A stretch of DNA of 45,852 nt from Nitrospiraceae bacterium (GCA_035623075.1 DASPUC010000038.1:1-45852); one strand, 5' to 3'; shown: positions 15,225-24,481, counted from the first letter of the stretch. Notes: generated by a model not told the origin, from the letters alone. Numbers and translations are program-made.

Positions 15225-15695
15225 CGGAAGGAGACGGGCTCCAGGGCTACATCCTTCGTTCGATTATCATTGCGCATTATGCGGTAACTGGTTTTGATAG
15301 TCTCGAGCCAGTTGATCTGTCTCTTGCGCCAGAACCCAAAGCTTCTGGGCCATTGCTCGGCTCTATTTCAACTCTGGGGATTCCTGACAGAATTCTTTCG
15401 TCTTGAGGTCAGCGTCGCACCCGTAGCGTTAGGCTTGCATGTCGACGTCTCTTGACTGCTGATGGGGCTAGTTTGTCCTGTCCCGGTAGCAGTGAGGTAG
15501 CAGACTAGGACAGCCAGTACCCGATCACAGCGTCAATCCGCCCAGCTGCGAGTTTCTGTATGCCATCATCAAGGGGATGGGAGAATAGAAATGGGCGAGC
15601 TGTGGTAATCAGTAAAGCAAAAAGGAGAGTGATCGAGCTCACAGGGATGCAGAGTCAAGATTTCTCTATCACCATGAGGTAGCGAAGTAAGCGTT
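15225..15695. other. Intergenic, no intact gene recognised
   Basis: About 470 bp with no convincing ORF. On the minus strand near 15280-15365 a 28-codon frame (MAQKLWVLAQETDQLARDYQ...) has protein-like composition and is preceded in frame by a stop. It may be the remnant of a small gene, but I cannot identify it. No terminator or hexaloop pair was seen. Confidence 0.4.
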
Positions 15696-16229
15696 ATGGT
15701 AGGTGGTACAGAAATTCTCGATTGGTCACCCATGTCCTTCACGCCTCGCCATTTCCCTCATATCCACAAGCAACGCACCGTGAGGTACCGCGTGGGACCA
15801 TTGCTCAAGTTGACTCTGGGTTACGTCTTTGGTTTCTGGCTACAGATGGCGTTCCTGGGGCTTAATAGTGAACTGGCTTATGCGGAGTGGGTCCCGGTTG
15901 AGAAAAACAACCAATTGGCCGGATCAATGACAGTGTACGTCAATCCAGATACTATTGATAGGAAAGGGGCTTTGGTGATGATATGGCAATTAATTGACTT
16001 TAAGACAATGCAAGGTGGGAGGAGCCCCAGCCGATTTTCGTCTATGAAAATGCAAAAGCAATTCGACTGCGTGGAAACGCGTGTGCGGCTGCTTAGAGTC
16101 ACGGTCTTCTGGGGCAATATGGGAACCGGTGACCCCACTGAGGCATATGTAGAAAAAGGCAACTGGGTACTAGTTGAACCGGATAGTGTTGACCAAGCTT
16201 TGTGGGAAGTTGCTTGCAACAAGCAATGA
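15696..16229 (+). CDS. Exported protein with adhesin-E-like domain
   Basis: 177 residues; ATG at 15732 (165 residues) is an alternative, and neither start has a strong ribosome site. A basic N-terminus and a hydrophobic segment (LLKLTLGYVFGFWLQMAFLG) form an uncleaved or long export signal, probably cut near AYA. The mature domain begins EWVPVEKNNQLAGSMTVYVN and has the W-x-pattern, central KxQ.DC and closing DSVDQALWEVACNK seen in the surface-adhesin-E-like family. The Cys pair (in FDCVET and VACNK) may form a disulfide. Cell-envelope location is likely; binding function is not shown. Confidence 0.7.
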   Translation: MVGGTEILDWSPMSFTPRHFPHIHKQRTVRYRVGPLLKLTLGYVFGFWLQMAFLGLNSELAYAEWVPVEKNNQLAGSMTVYVNPDTIDRKGALVMIWQLIDFKTMQGGRSPSRFSSMKMQKQFDCVETRVRLLRVTVFWGNMGTGDPTEAYVEKGNWVLVEPDSVDQALWEVACNKQ

Positions 16230-16280
16230 TTGCGTCCGATAGCACCAACGCTGATCACATGCTGGCATCACAGGGCTGAC

Positions 16281-16635
16281 CAATATGAAGCTTTATTAAT
16301 TATACCTGAAGCGGCAAGGCGGTCTGAAAGGGATCGCAACTCGCACTCAACCAAATCAACACTTGTCGTCGATTATGAATTACCAGCTACCTTGCCCTGG
16401 TCTCTAGACCAGTCTCGCCCAATATCGATAAGATCATCCCCTCAGCTACCGTCCCTCCTCTTACCACCGCACAGTCCACCGCCCTGTAAAGGAGAAAACC
16501 ACTCAGGAGGATGTGGATATCGAAACTTTGCGGAAGAACGTATAAGAGATCAAACGAAAACTCATCGAAGAACAACTCGAACGCAATCCCCCCTCAAAGA
16601 AACCTGTAGTATCACGAGATTCCCAGGCTCCATAA
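16281..16635 (+). pseudogene. Broken relative of the lipoprotein-like gene at 11841
   Basis: Reading in frame from about 16281 gives LIIPEAARRSERDRNSHSTK and STLVVDYELPATLP, matching LFMPESARRPDSYRD and STVVIDYALLAALP of the intact protein at 11841-12686. After a frame change, DIETLRKNV, a stop, then EIKRKLIEEQLERN matches DLDELKKELQDIKRQLAEQEAERN. The N-terminal half is missing and frames are broken. It sits tail-to-tail with the intact ANTAR gene, as the intact relative sits beside the ANTAR remnant. Confidence 0.75.
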
Positions 16636-16650
16636 GCTTCTATCCTATAT

Positions 16651-17916
16651 CTACCTTCGTCGCTCTTCTGCCCGTTCCTCGATCTCCCCGGCTAATAACA
16701 CGGCCTCGGCAATTTCCCGCATGGATTTCCGAAGGTCCATGCTCTGCCGCTGGATCAATTTGAAGGCCTCCTCCTCCGTTAGCTTCTTTGAGCGCATCAG
16801 GTATCCCTTCGCCCGTTCCAACAACTTTCGGACAGCCAGCGCTTCCTGCATCTCAAAGGATTTTTCCAGGAGCGTGGTGTGCTCAATCGCAATGGCCACT
16901 TGATTCGCGATGGCCTGTAACAGCTTTACTTCCTCCGCCGAAAACGCATGGGGAACGGACGTATAGCAATTAATCACTCCCACGGCTTTTTCCCGAATCA
17001 TCATCGGAACGGAGAGGAGCGAGCAGAGCCCCTCTTTTCGCGCCAGATCCGGATACATGTAATCTCGCTCTTGTGTGACATCGGCGACGATAATCGGCCG
17101 CCGTTCTTGCACGGCACGCCCGCTGATGCTTTGGCCGACTTTCAGATTGGGTTTTCGCCGATATTGTTCGCTGAGACTCTGCGTCGCCGCGATTCTCAAC
17201 TCACCACTTGCTTCGTCCAGTAGCATGATCGAACAGATTTTCGAGTTCATCATCTGTGCCGTCATCGTGACGAGAAGCTGTAACACATCTTCGATCAATC
17301 GATTCGATGCGACTGTCTCCGACACTTGCGACAACGTTTCCACTTGCAAAGCCTTGCGCCTCATCTGTTCGTAGAGGCGAGCGTTCTCGATGGCTCCACC
17401 GACCTGATTGGCGATCGTCGAAAGAAGAGCCAACTCATCAGGCCGGTACCGTTTGGGGCGTTTGTGTTGGACATTGATGACTCCAACGACTTCCTTCTTT
17501 GCCATGATCGGGACCGATACGAACGCTTGATGGCGATCCTCTGGAAGATTATGGAAGAACTTAAAGCGCGAGTCTTCACTGGCATTGCTTGGGATCACGA
17601 CCCGAGTCCGTTCACGAGCCACCCATCCTGTGATGCCCTCCCCCATTCCGAGCGTGATCCTTCCGATTAATTTGGGATGAGGATTCTTCGACGCTCGCAG
17701 AATCAACTCGTCCCGACCTTCAGAAAGAAGATACAGGAGACAGGCATCCGCTTTCGTCACTTCTACGACCACCTCCACGATGTGTTTCAAGACCGCTTCG
17801 AGATCCAGCGTGTTGCTGATCGAATCGGTGATTCGATGCAAGACGTCGACTTCGCGGGTTTTTTCTCGCAAGGCCTGCTCAAGTTGATCGATTGAGAGTG
17901 TTCGTTTCGTCGACAT
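16651..17916 (-). CDS. GAF-GAF-ANTAR transcription antitermination regulator
   Basis: 421 residues. A short N-terminal coiled coil (about 8-30) precedes two GAF sensor domains (about 39-178 and 205-345). A helical linker then leads to a C-terminal ANTAR RNA-binding domain (about 355-411) with the hallmark AKGYLMRSKKLTEEEAFKLI and MREIAEAVL. ANTAR proteins (AmiR, NasR, EutV) bind paired six-base-loop hairpins in leaders and prevent terminator formation. Two such leaders lie in this window. There is no receiver domain, so the input is probably a small ligand or signal sensed by the GAF domains; its identity is unknown. It starts seven bases after the aroB stop, without a close ribosome site, so it is probably translated by coupling to aroB. 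A tail fragment of a second copy lies at 12735. Confidence 0.93.
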   Translation of the reverse strand: MSTKRTLSIDQLEQALREKTREVDVLHRITDSISNTLDLEAVLKHIVEVVVEVTKADACLLYLLSEGRDELILRASKNPHPKLIGRITLGMGEGITGWVARERTRVVIPSNASEDSRFKFFHNLPEDRHQAFVSVPIMAKKEVVGVINVQHKRPKRYRPDELALLSTIANQVGGAIENARLYEQMRRKALQVETLSQVSETVASNRLIEDVLQLLVTMTAQMMNSKICSIMLLDEASGELRIAATQSLSEQYRRKPNLKVGQSISGRAVQERRPIIVADVTQERDYMYPDLARKEGLCSLLSVPMMIREKAVGVINCYTSVPHAFSAEEVKLLQAIANQVAIAIEHTTLLEKSFEMQEALAVRKLLERAKGYLMRSKKLTEEEAFKLIQRQSMDLRKSMREIAEAVLLAGEIEERAEERRR

Positions 17917-17923
17917 TCTGGCG

Positions 17924-19093
17924 TTACCCGCGCCTCCCGCGTCTAATACTGGAACGATTCATTCTTGACCGGCGACGAGGCTTCGAGTGGTCGTTACGTC
18001 CAAAGCGGCTGTGGTACCACTCTTCGCAGGCTCGTCGGTCCAGCGGCCGAATCACCACCTCTCCGATGCGCACCGGCCATACTCCGATTACCTGGCCATT
18101 CAATACCTTTTTATCGTGCTGCATGGCCGCCCAGAGTGATCGGAACGACACGCTCGGAATCGTTTCTGCAAGACCGGCGCAACCGACCAACTTCCTGATT
18201 CTCTCGACGACCTCGCGTTGGCAGAGCCCCAAATGGTGCGCGAGGTCCGCTTCTTGAACCAATCCGATCCCCACCGCTTCGCCATGAATCATCCCCCGAT
18301 ATCCCGCAAGGGATTCCAGCGCATGACCGATCGTGTGGCCATAATTGAGGATGCGCCGTCGATCCGATTCTCGCTCATCATCGGCAACGACTTGCGCTTT
18401 AATTTCACACGACCGTGAGATCACCCGCAATACTGTTCGCTCGTCGAGCTGAAGCAATGATGCGATGGATTGTTCGAGAAACGAAAAAAACGCTTCGTCG
18501 GCGATGATGCCGTACTTGATGACTTCCGCGATCCCGGCTACCCATTCGCGGCGTGGAAGCGTTCGAAGCGTGACGGGATCGATCAGGACGGCTCTCGGCT
18601 GATGAAACGCACCGAAGAGATTCTTTCCCAACGGATGATCAACCCCTGTTTTTCCTCCCACACTGGAATCTACTTGAGCAACTAACGTCGTTGGCACTTG
18701 CACAAAGGGAATACCCCGCTGATAGATTGCCGCCGCAAAGCCTGTCAAGTCACCGATGACTCCTCCGCCCAGCGCGATCAGAAATGACTTTCGTTCGAAT
18801 TTGTTCCTGGCCAGCTCATCAAGAATGGCCCCGACTGTCGACAATGTCTTTGTTCGCTCGCCGGGCGCCAGTACGATGGGAGCAGGATCGAACCCTGCGC
18901 TTTTCAGTGATCTGAGTGTTGCCGGTAAATAGTGCCTGGCCACGTGGCGATCCGTAACAACACCGACTCGTCGGCCTTGCACCAGATTTGTGAGGCGTTC
19001 TCCTGCCTCCAGGAGAAGGCCAGGTCGAATGACAATGTCGTAGCTTCTCTCTCCTAATGCCACGGGAATGATTTGCTCAAGTTCTGTTCTCAT
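17924..19093 (-). CDS. aroB: 3-dehydroquinate synthase AroB
   Basis: Second enzyme of the shikimate pathway; converts DAHP to 3-dehydroquinate using NAD and a divalent metal in the cytoplasm. The NAD-binding GGGVIGDLTGFAAAIYQRG, the VPTTLVAQVDSSVGGKTGVD motif, the metal-binding Glu in EVIKYG and His in LNYGHTIGHALE and HGEAVGIG are all present. 389 residues include an extra basic C-terminal tail of about 25 residues (KPRRRSRMNRSSIRRGRRG) beyond the usual end. AGGG precedes the ATG. It appears to be first of a two-gene unit with the ANTAR regulator. Confidence 0.96.
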   Translation of the reverse strand: MRTELEQIIPVALGERSYDIVIRPGLLLEAGERLTNLVQGRRVGVVTDRHVARHYLPATLRSLKSAGFDPAPIVLAPGERTKTLSTVGAILDELARNKFERKSFLIALGGGVIGDLTGFAAAIYQRGIPFVQVPTTLVAQVDSSVGGKTGVDHPLGKNLFGAFHQPRAVLIDPVTLRTLPRREWVAGIAEVIKYGIIADEAFFSFLEQSIASLLQLDERTVLRVISRSCEIKAQVVADDERESDRRRILNYGHTIGHALESLAGYRGMIHGEAVGIGLVQEADLAHHLGLCQREVVERIRKLVGCAGLAETIPSVSFRSLWAAMQHDKKVLNGQVIGVWPVRIGEVVIRPLDRRACEEWYHSRFGRNDHSKPRRRSRMNRSSIRRGRRG

Positions 19094-19540
19094 AGTGCCC
19101 TACGACAACTATGGGCGCCGTGACGCACCAATCTCCACACCCATTTCCTCAGCCCCTTGGCACTGGGTTGTTCACCCTATTCAGGTGATTCGCCGATCCT
19201 GTGCTGCAGCAGGAGTAAGAACCGGAGGGATGGTAGCACAACGGTGCGAAAACTAAAATGATTTTGGGATGACTCGCATGGATGGCTTACCGCTCTCCTA
19301 CACCATCCGCTAGGGGATTACTTGCCATAAGGACAGTTTACATTTTGTCCCATGAAGCACGTGCTCTCAAATAAGCGGTGAGACCCATCTCCTAGTGCCG
19401 CGATGGGCCCAAGCCAATCTCACACTGTCAGGGGGAAAGAAGATGGCGATGGAGAGGTACGCGAGCGAGTCTCTACAAGAGACTCGCTCACATTCACTGT
19501 TATCTTAAGATCGCGTCTTGAGACGGTGCAATAGACATGC
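19094..19540. other. Intergenic between pilQ and aroB
   Basis: About 450 bp with no supported gene. It contains the strong inverted repeat at 19463-19489 just after pilQ. The 200 bp nearest aroB should carry its promoter, but no clear sigma-70 boxes stand out. Confidence 0.5.
19463..19489 (-). terminator. Strong hairpin after pilQ, possible terminator
   Basis: GAGCGAGTCTC and GAGACTCGCTC form a perfect 11-bp stem with a five-base loop, about 50 bp after the pilQ stop. No T-run follows on the minus strand, so termination may be weak or the hairpin may protect the 3' end of the pil message. Confidence 0.5.
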
Positions 19541-21529
19541 TTAGGTCTGGACGATTTGAGGCGTCAAGAAAATCAAGAGCTCTTGCTTCGACACACTTTC
19601 AGATTTGTTCTTGAACAACCATCCGAGCACCGGGATACGGGACAAGTACGGAATCCCTTGCACATTGTTGTTCTGCGTGTCGATGAATATCCCGCCGATC
19701 ACCATGGTCTCGCCGTCACGAACATTCACCTGGGTGGTGGCCTCGCGCCGATCAATACTCGGGCCGGCCGGGTTGCTTCTGGCCCCGACCGCGTTCCGAG
19801 TAGTCCGGACCCTCATCCTAATCAGCTTCCCCGTCTCCTTCGGATCTCTGGAGGTGATTTGAGGCGTCACGTTCAATTCCAGATTGGCATCCACAAAGGT
19901 GGTCTGGGTACCCTGTAATGAGGTTGTCTGAAATGGTATCGACTCGCCCTGCGAGATCTTTGCTTCTTGCTTATCCAGTGTGATGATCTTGGGAGCAGCG
20001 ATGACCTTCGACAAGCCGAGCAATTCTCCGGCTGAAAGCCGCAGATCCAACGCGAAGCCCAGTGGTAACTTGCCAAATGTATAGCCGATTGTCGGCACAG
20101 CCGGCAATCCAGAAACTTGGGCCGGCAAGTTCACAATGAAGTCCGTCGGAATGGATGTGGGCGTTGTTCCCGCTCCGGGAACATATGGCCCTGTAATATT
20201 TCCGACGCCACTGAAATTGCTACCGGTAATGTTCTGATTCGAGACTCCCCACTGAATCCCAAGCCCCCTGGTATAGACAGTATCCGCCTCGACGATTCTC
20301 GCCTCAATCTGAACCTGAGGGACTTGAAGGTCGAGGCCTTCGATGAGCTGCTTGATGGTCGCCATCCTTGATTCGGTATCGCGGACGATCAGTGCATTGC
20401 TTCCCTGGCTCTGCTGCATGACGCCCCGTGGGCTCAGGTACCGCATCAAGGCCGTCATGAGTTCTTGCGATTGCAAATTCCTAATATAGAAGACCCGGTC
20501 AACCAATTCTTCCGCTTTCGTCTTGGCATCCTTCGCCCGCGCTTCTTCATCCTGCTGTTTGGCGATATTTGCCAGTGAGTCGACCCAAAGAATGTTCCCC
20601 TGCTTGATTTGTCCTAGACCATTCATCTTCAAGATCATGTCGAGTGCCTGATCCCAGGGTACGCTCACCAATTTCATCGTGACCTTGCTCTTCACGCCCT
20701 CGCCGATTACGATGTTGAAACCACTGACTTCAGCAATCAGCCGTAAAACATTGCTGATGTCAGCCTGTTGGAAGTCCAGCGAGATGCGGCGCCCCACATA
20801 CCGTGTTTCTCCAAGGACAAGATCGTCTTTCGGCACCCCCTTATTCCCACTATCCCCGTCACTCGTCATTTGGACCGGACGAACCTGGAGCCGTACCGAC
20901 GTCCGCTTAATGGCAGGGACGGCTCGCGCATGTTTCGGATTCTGCCAGACCCGCCCTGGTTCCTGTTCTATTTGTGGTTCTGTGGCGCGATCCGACGGCG
21001 ATACGGCTTCAGACGCCCCATTCGTTGGAACGACGTGACTCGGCGTGTCCTCGGTCAATCTGATCAGCAGCTGCGTTCCCTGCGGTTCGACAGAAAATGT
21101 GGCAGGGCTTGCCAAATCCATCACTACTCGGACTTTATCGGGATGATAACCGAGGCGAATCCTCGTCAAAACGGAATGATGAACTGCCATCATTGGTTTC
21201 GGTAATGCAGATGCCACTTGCGGAATATCAACGACGAGCCTGCGTTCATCGAGAAGTCGCGCTTCATGAGAAATCTTTCCATCTCCTGAGATCACCACGG
21301 TCACCGCGTTTTGCTCGCGGCGGAGATCCAGGCCGGTCAACATTTGGGCGGGCAGCGCCTCAACTGGCCTCGGTTCAATGGTGGTAGCACGATCCCCCAC
21401 TGCAGCCGCTTCGTCGCTCGGCAGGGTCGCTCGAGCCCCTACCGGAGGCATCAGCATCAGGAGGCCCACAACCCCCACGGTTCCCCATACACGAACCAGA
21501 TTGTTTGTTCCGCACGTCGTTGGTTTCAT
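19541..21529 (-). CDS. pilQ: Type IV pilus secretin PilQ
   Basis: Outer-membrane secretin through which the type IV pilus passes. 662 residues with a signal peptide. An AMIN domain (about 65-150, TGLDLRREQNAVTVVISGDG) would bind peptidoglycan. A secretin/TonB short domain (ISLDFQQADISNVLRLIAEV near 250) and secretin N domain follow, then the secretin barrel (VPQVQIEARIVEADTVYTRG to VSKQELLIFLTPQIVQ). Only one AMIN domain is clear, fewer than in many proteobacterial PilQ. It overlaps pilP by four bases (ATGA) and is the last gene of pilMNOPQ. Confidence 0.96.
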   Translation of the reverse strand: MKPTTCGTNNLVRVWGTVGVVGLLMLMPPVGARATLPSDEAAAVGDRATTIEPRPVEALPAQMLTGLDLRREQNAVTVVISGDGKISHEARLLDERRLVVDIPQVASALPKPMMAVHHSVLTRIRLGYHPDKVRVVMDLASPATFSVEPQGTQLLIRLTEDTPSHVVPTNGASEAVSPSDRATEPQIEQEPGRVWQNPKHARAVPAIKRTSVRLQVRPVQMTSDGDSGNKGVPKDDLVLGETRYVGRRISLDFQQADISNVLRLIAEVSGFNIVIGEGVKSKVTMKLVSVPWDQALDMILKMNGLGQIKQGNILWVDSLANIAKQQDEEARAKDAKTKAEELVDRVFYIRNLQSQELMTALMRYLSPRGVMQQSQGSNALIVRDTESRMATIKQLIEGLDLQVPQVQIEARIVEADTVYTRGLGIQWGVSNQNITGSNFSGVGNITGPYVPGAGTTPTSIPTDFIVNLPAQVSGLPAVPTIGYTFGKLPLGFALDLRLSAGELLGLSKVIAAPKIITLDKQEAKISQGESIPFQTTSLQGTQTTFVDANLELNVTPQITSRDPKETGKLIRMRVRTTRNAVGARSNPAGPSIDRREATTQVNVRDGETMVIGGIFIDTQNNNVQGIPYLSRIPVLGWLFKNKSESVSKQELLIFLTPQIVQT

Positions 21530-22176
21530 TCTACGCCCTCTTTCGGATGGAGGAGCTTGACATATTCTCGCTCCTGTTTTTTCCCATAGACATCCGTAAA
21601 CCGCTCTTGAACGATAATGCCCTTCTCCGTAATCGCGCTCACGACCCCGTTATTGGGGCCGATCCGTGTTCCACGCCGCACGGCATAGCCGTTTCCGTCC
21701 GGCATCTGAACCATCGCGGTGTATCCGTAAGACCCCCACACAATGGCGATGAGATTCATTTCTGTCAGACCGACTCGTTGCAGAGGAGGTAGGGTTTGAT
21801 CGACCGGACCGAGCCCCAATTGCTGGACGATGGGAGCGAACGGATCCCGACGGCCCGATGGATCATACGAGCGTGGTGTGGTCGCCGACTCAGGAGAGGG
21901 CGCCCCTTCGCTAGCCCCGGCAGTCGAATCTCCAACAGACGCTGCGACTGCTGGTGACGGTGTCTGTCTCCCAACATCGGTCACAGCAGGTGCCTTGACG
22001 GAATCTTGCCTCATAGGCCCAATCTGCTTCATCGTCGCAATCAGGTCTGTACCGGCCCACACGGGCTCCCCGAGCATGATCAACATTGCCACTCCTACCG
22101 TGCCAATTCCCGTCGCAATCTTTGTCATCGCGCTTTGCCTTCGCATTCTTATGATCGCCGTAACCCTCGACGACAA
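21526..22176 (-). CDS. pilP: Type IV pilus assembly protein PilP
   Basis: Periplasmic protein linking the PilMNO platform to the PilQ secretin. The conserved C-terminal half is present (YDPSGRRDPFAPIV, LTEMNLIAIVWGSYGYTAMV, GYAVRRGTRIGPNNGVVSAI). The N-terminus has a membrane segment (VGVAMLIMLGEPVWAG) but no lipobox Cys, unlike many PilP lipoproteins. The listed start is TTG at 22176 with GGAGA upstream; ATG at 22146 or 22128 are alternatives. A low-complexity Ala/Ser/Pro stretch joins the two parts. Confidence 0.92.
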   Translation of the reverse strand: MSSRVTAIIRMRRQSAMTKIATGIGTVGVAMLIMLGEPVWAGTDLIATMKQIGPMRQDSVKAPAVTDVGRQTPSPAVAASVGDSTAGASEGAPSPESATTPRSYDPSGRRDPFAPIVQQLGLGPVDQTLPPLQRVGLTEMNLIAIVWGSYGYTAMVQMPDGNGYAVRRGTRIGPNNGVVSAITEKGIIVQERFTDVYGKKQEREYVKLLHPKEGVE

Positions 22177-22190
22177 CGTTCGTTCTCCGT

Positions 22191-22817
22191 TTACTTCTTC
22201 GGAGCTGCAGCCGGCACTGCAGCGACAACTTTGTTTTCTTGTGGCGCCGCATACGCCACGAGATCAAACACGGTTTGCGTCACCACTCGTCCCTTTTCAA
22301 TCTTCGGCGATCCCATTTTCAACCCAGACACAGTGATGATTCGCGGAAGACTGTTGATACGATCGAAGAAAATTGCCGCAGTGTGATACCCGCCGGACAC
22401 CTCGACATTGACAGGCATGCGAACGAACAGTTTCGACGCGTCTTCCGTCTTGGTACCCGGCCTCCATAACCTGATATCCAACCCCAAGCGCACGCCCAGG
22501 TCAGATACCTGTTTCAAAAGCATCACCGCTTCCTCTTCCGGAGGAAGCCGTTCCTTCTTCTTGGCTAGTTCGATCTCCAGCTGCTTGCTCGCAGCAATCA
22601 ACTCATCAAGATGTTTGACTTTGATGGTCAACGTTTGAATTTCAGTGTCCAGCTTTGCAATGTCTCCTTGAAGTCCTTCGATTTCTGCAGACTTGGGCTC
22701 CACGATTTGATAGTAAAACGCAACCAGGATGCCGGCCAGGACGAGCGCGAGAAGCCCTACTTTCTGCAACAACGGAATGGTTCGAAGAACGTCAATGTTG
22801 AGCTCTGGTAATTTCAT
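22191..22817 (-). CDS. pilO: Type IV pilus inner-membrane platform protein PilO
   Basis: 208 residues. One transmembrane segment near residues 17-36 (KVGLLALVLAGILVAFYYQI) is followed by a periplasmic coiled coil (about 40-100) and a ferredoxin-like domain. The family sequence KKKERLPPEEEAVMLLKQVS precedes that domain. PilO pairs with PilN. A short Ala/Pro tail ends the protein. Six bases separate it from pilN. Confidence 0.94.
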   Translation of the reverse strand: MKLPELNIDVLRTIPLLQKVGLLALVLAGILVAFYYQIVEPKSAEIEGLQGDIAKLDTEIQTLTIKVKHLDELIAASKQLEIELAKKKERLPPEEEAVMLLKQVSDLGVRLGLDIRLWRPGTKTEDASKLFVRMPVNVEVSGGYHTAAIFFDRINSLPRIITVSGLKMGSPKIEKGRVVTQTVFDLVAYAAPQENKVVAAVPAAAPKK

Positions 22818-22823
22818 GGCAAC

Positions 22824-23375
22824 TTAACTCTTCAGACGGAAGTTGAGCTTAAACTGATAGAGATTGACCTGGCTCTCCGTGGCAGCCTTACTCTCCTGAA
22901 GATCGATATTCATGAAGTAGTCCGTGCGGCGAAGGTTATTAACGAATTCCACTACGTCGTCGTTCGTCATCGCACGACCCTCAAGCTCAATATTTTGTCC
23001 GTTTATCCCCACTCTGACTAACCACAGCTTCAACGGCTCCAAACTTTGGCTGACATGATCCAGCACTTTCACTGGACCAACGCGTGATTTTTCCAGTTGG
23101 TCGATGATTCGATTCTTATCTTCCAATATTTTCTTGCGTTGTTCGAAGTCCGCAACTTGTTTGACCTGTTCTTTGAGCTGTGCAACCTGCTTTTCCTTAT
23201 CCTGCTTTTCTGCATGCTTGCCTTCAAGCTCCGTATCGAGTGCCGTGGAATACCACCAGCATCCTGCTAGAGTAATCACCACGAGTCCGACACCCAATAA
23301 AGCCTGAGCCCTGACATCATACTGCGGCTTCGCCTGCCGCCCTTTGGGCCCAGGCAATAGATTAATTCGGATCAT
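22824..23375 (-). CDS. pilN: Type IV pilus inner-membrane platform protein PilN
   Basis: 183 residues beginning MIRINLLPGPKGRQ, the PilN signature; the INLLP stretch contacts PilM in the cytoplasm. One membrane segment (LLGVGLVVITLAGCWWYS) is followed by a coiled coil (about 50-95) and a periplasmic domain. It overlaps the pilM stop by four bases, so translation is coupled. Confidence 0.95.
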   Translation of the reverse strand: MIRINLLPGPKGRQAKPQYDVRAQALLGVGLVVITLAGCWWYSTALDTELEGKHAEKQDKEKQVAQLKEQVKQVADFEQRKKILEDKNRIIDQLEKSRVGPVKVLDHVSQSLEPLKLWLVRVGINGQNIELEGRAMTNDDVVEFVNNLRRTDYFMNIDLQESKAATESQVNLYQFKLNFRLKS

Positions 23376-24481
23376 CGGTCTCCTACCGATCTGAGCGCGA
23401 GTCCCATACTCACAGCAGCAAGGGGTCCGAGGTCGGCCAAAGTTTCCTGGTCAAAATCACTGCCCGAGGTATCCACTTCATTGAAGGGATTGGCGATCTC
23501 GACAGGAACCTGCATGCGGTCATGAAGCTGTTGGACAAGTCCCTTGGCCCGCGAGCCTCCCCCACACAAGAGAACCTGCTGAATGTCTGAATCCGTCATG
23601 GTTGACTTGAAATAATCGATCGTCCTCGCGATTTCCGATGCTACCTCGGCATTCACACTGTCGATGACACCATTGACTGCTTCTTGGTTGGCCCCAGCTG
23701 AACGTTCGCCTTTCTTTGTGGCCTCGGCATCCTCGTAGGACATTCCCAACTCCCGTTGGATCGCCTCCGTGTATCGATTCCCACCAATCGGAATGTCGCG
23801 GGTAAACAGAGATGTTCCACCTCGAACGATGTTGACGTTCATCACGCTGGCGCCAATGTTGACAAGCGCGGTCGTCTCGTCCTGTGCAACGGGGTAGTTA
23901 ACCCCGTGCATATTCTCGATGGCAAAAGCATCGACGTCCATGACCAAGGGTAACAGCCCTGCTCCTTTCACGAGTTCGGTCAACTCGTTGATTTTATCCT
24001 TCTTAGCCGCAACTAAGATGACCGACATCTCGCCTTGCGCGTCGCTTCCTCCCTCAGCTGGAGGCAGAACGTGAAAATCGATGTTGACCTCATTGATATC
24101 GAACGGAATGTACTGTTCCGCCGCGAGCCTCACCTGGCCTTCCAATTCCTCATCCGGCATGGGTGGTAGACTGATCTTCTTAATAATCACCGCGTGGCCC
24201 GATATGGACACTGCCACCTGCTTCACCTTAACGTTGAGCTCTTCAAACAACTCACGAATGGCCGAAACGACCCGGCCTTCATCCATTACGGTTCCGTCAA
24301 CGATGACTTCCGGCTCAAGCGGTTTTACCCCGAACTTCTGCAACACGTACCGCCCACGATTCTCCTTCAGCTGAACCAGCTTGATGCCGCTTGATCCGAT
24401 ATCGAGCCCGACGAGCTGACGTTTCGGCGTCAGCATCGAGACAATATCTGTTTCAACTAAACTCTTGAGTGAACTCAGCAT
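23372..24481 (-). CDS. pilM: Type IV pilus assembly ATPase-fold protein PilM
   Basis: Actin-like (FtsA-fold) cytoplasmic protein that binds the PilN tail and docks the pilus motor. It has 369 residues from the ATG at 24479-24481, which has GAGG six bases upstream; an extension of 13 codons is possible but unlikely. The phosphate-binding LVGLDIGSSGIKLVQL and the second nucleotide motif QQVLLCGGGSRAKGL are present. It is the first gene of pilMNOPQ. Confidence 0.95.
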   Translation of the reverse strand: MLSSLKSLVETDIVSMLTPKRQLVGLDIGSSGIKLVQLKENRGRYVLQKFGVKPLEPEVIVDGTVMDEGRVVSAIRELFEELNVKVKQVAVSISGHAVIIKKISLPPMPDEELEGQVRLAAEQYIPFDINEVNIDFHVLPPAEGGSDAQGEMSVILVAAKKDKINELTELVKGAGLLPLVMDVDAFAIENMHGVNYPVAQDETTALVNIGASVMNVNIVRGGTSLFTRDIPIGGNRYTEAIQRELGMSYEDAEATKKGERSAGANQEAVNGVIDSVNAEVASEIARTIDYFKSTMTDSDIQQVLLCGGGSRAKGLVQQLHDRMQVPVEIANPFNEVDTSGSDFDQETLADLGPLAAVSMGLALRSVGDR

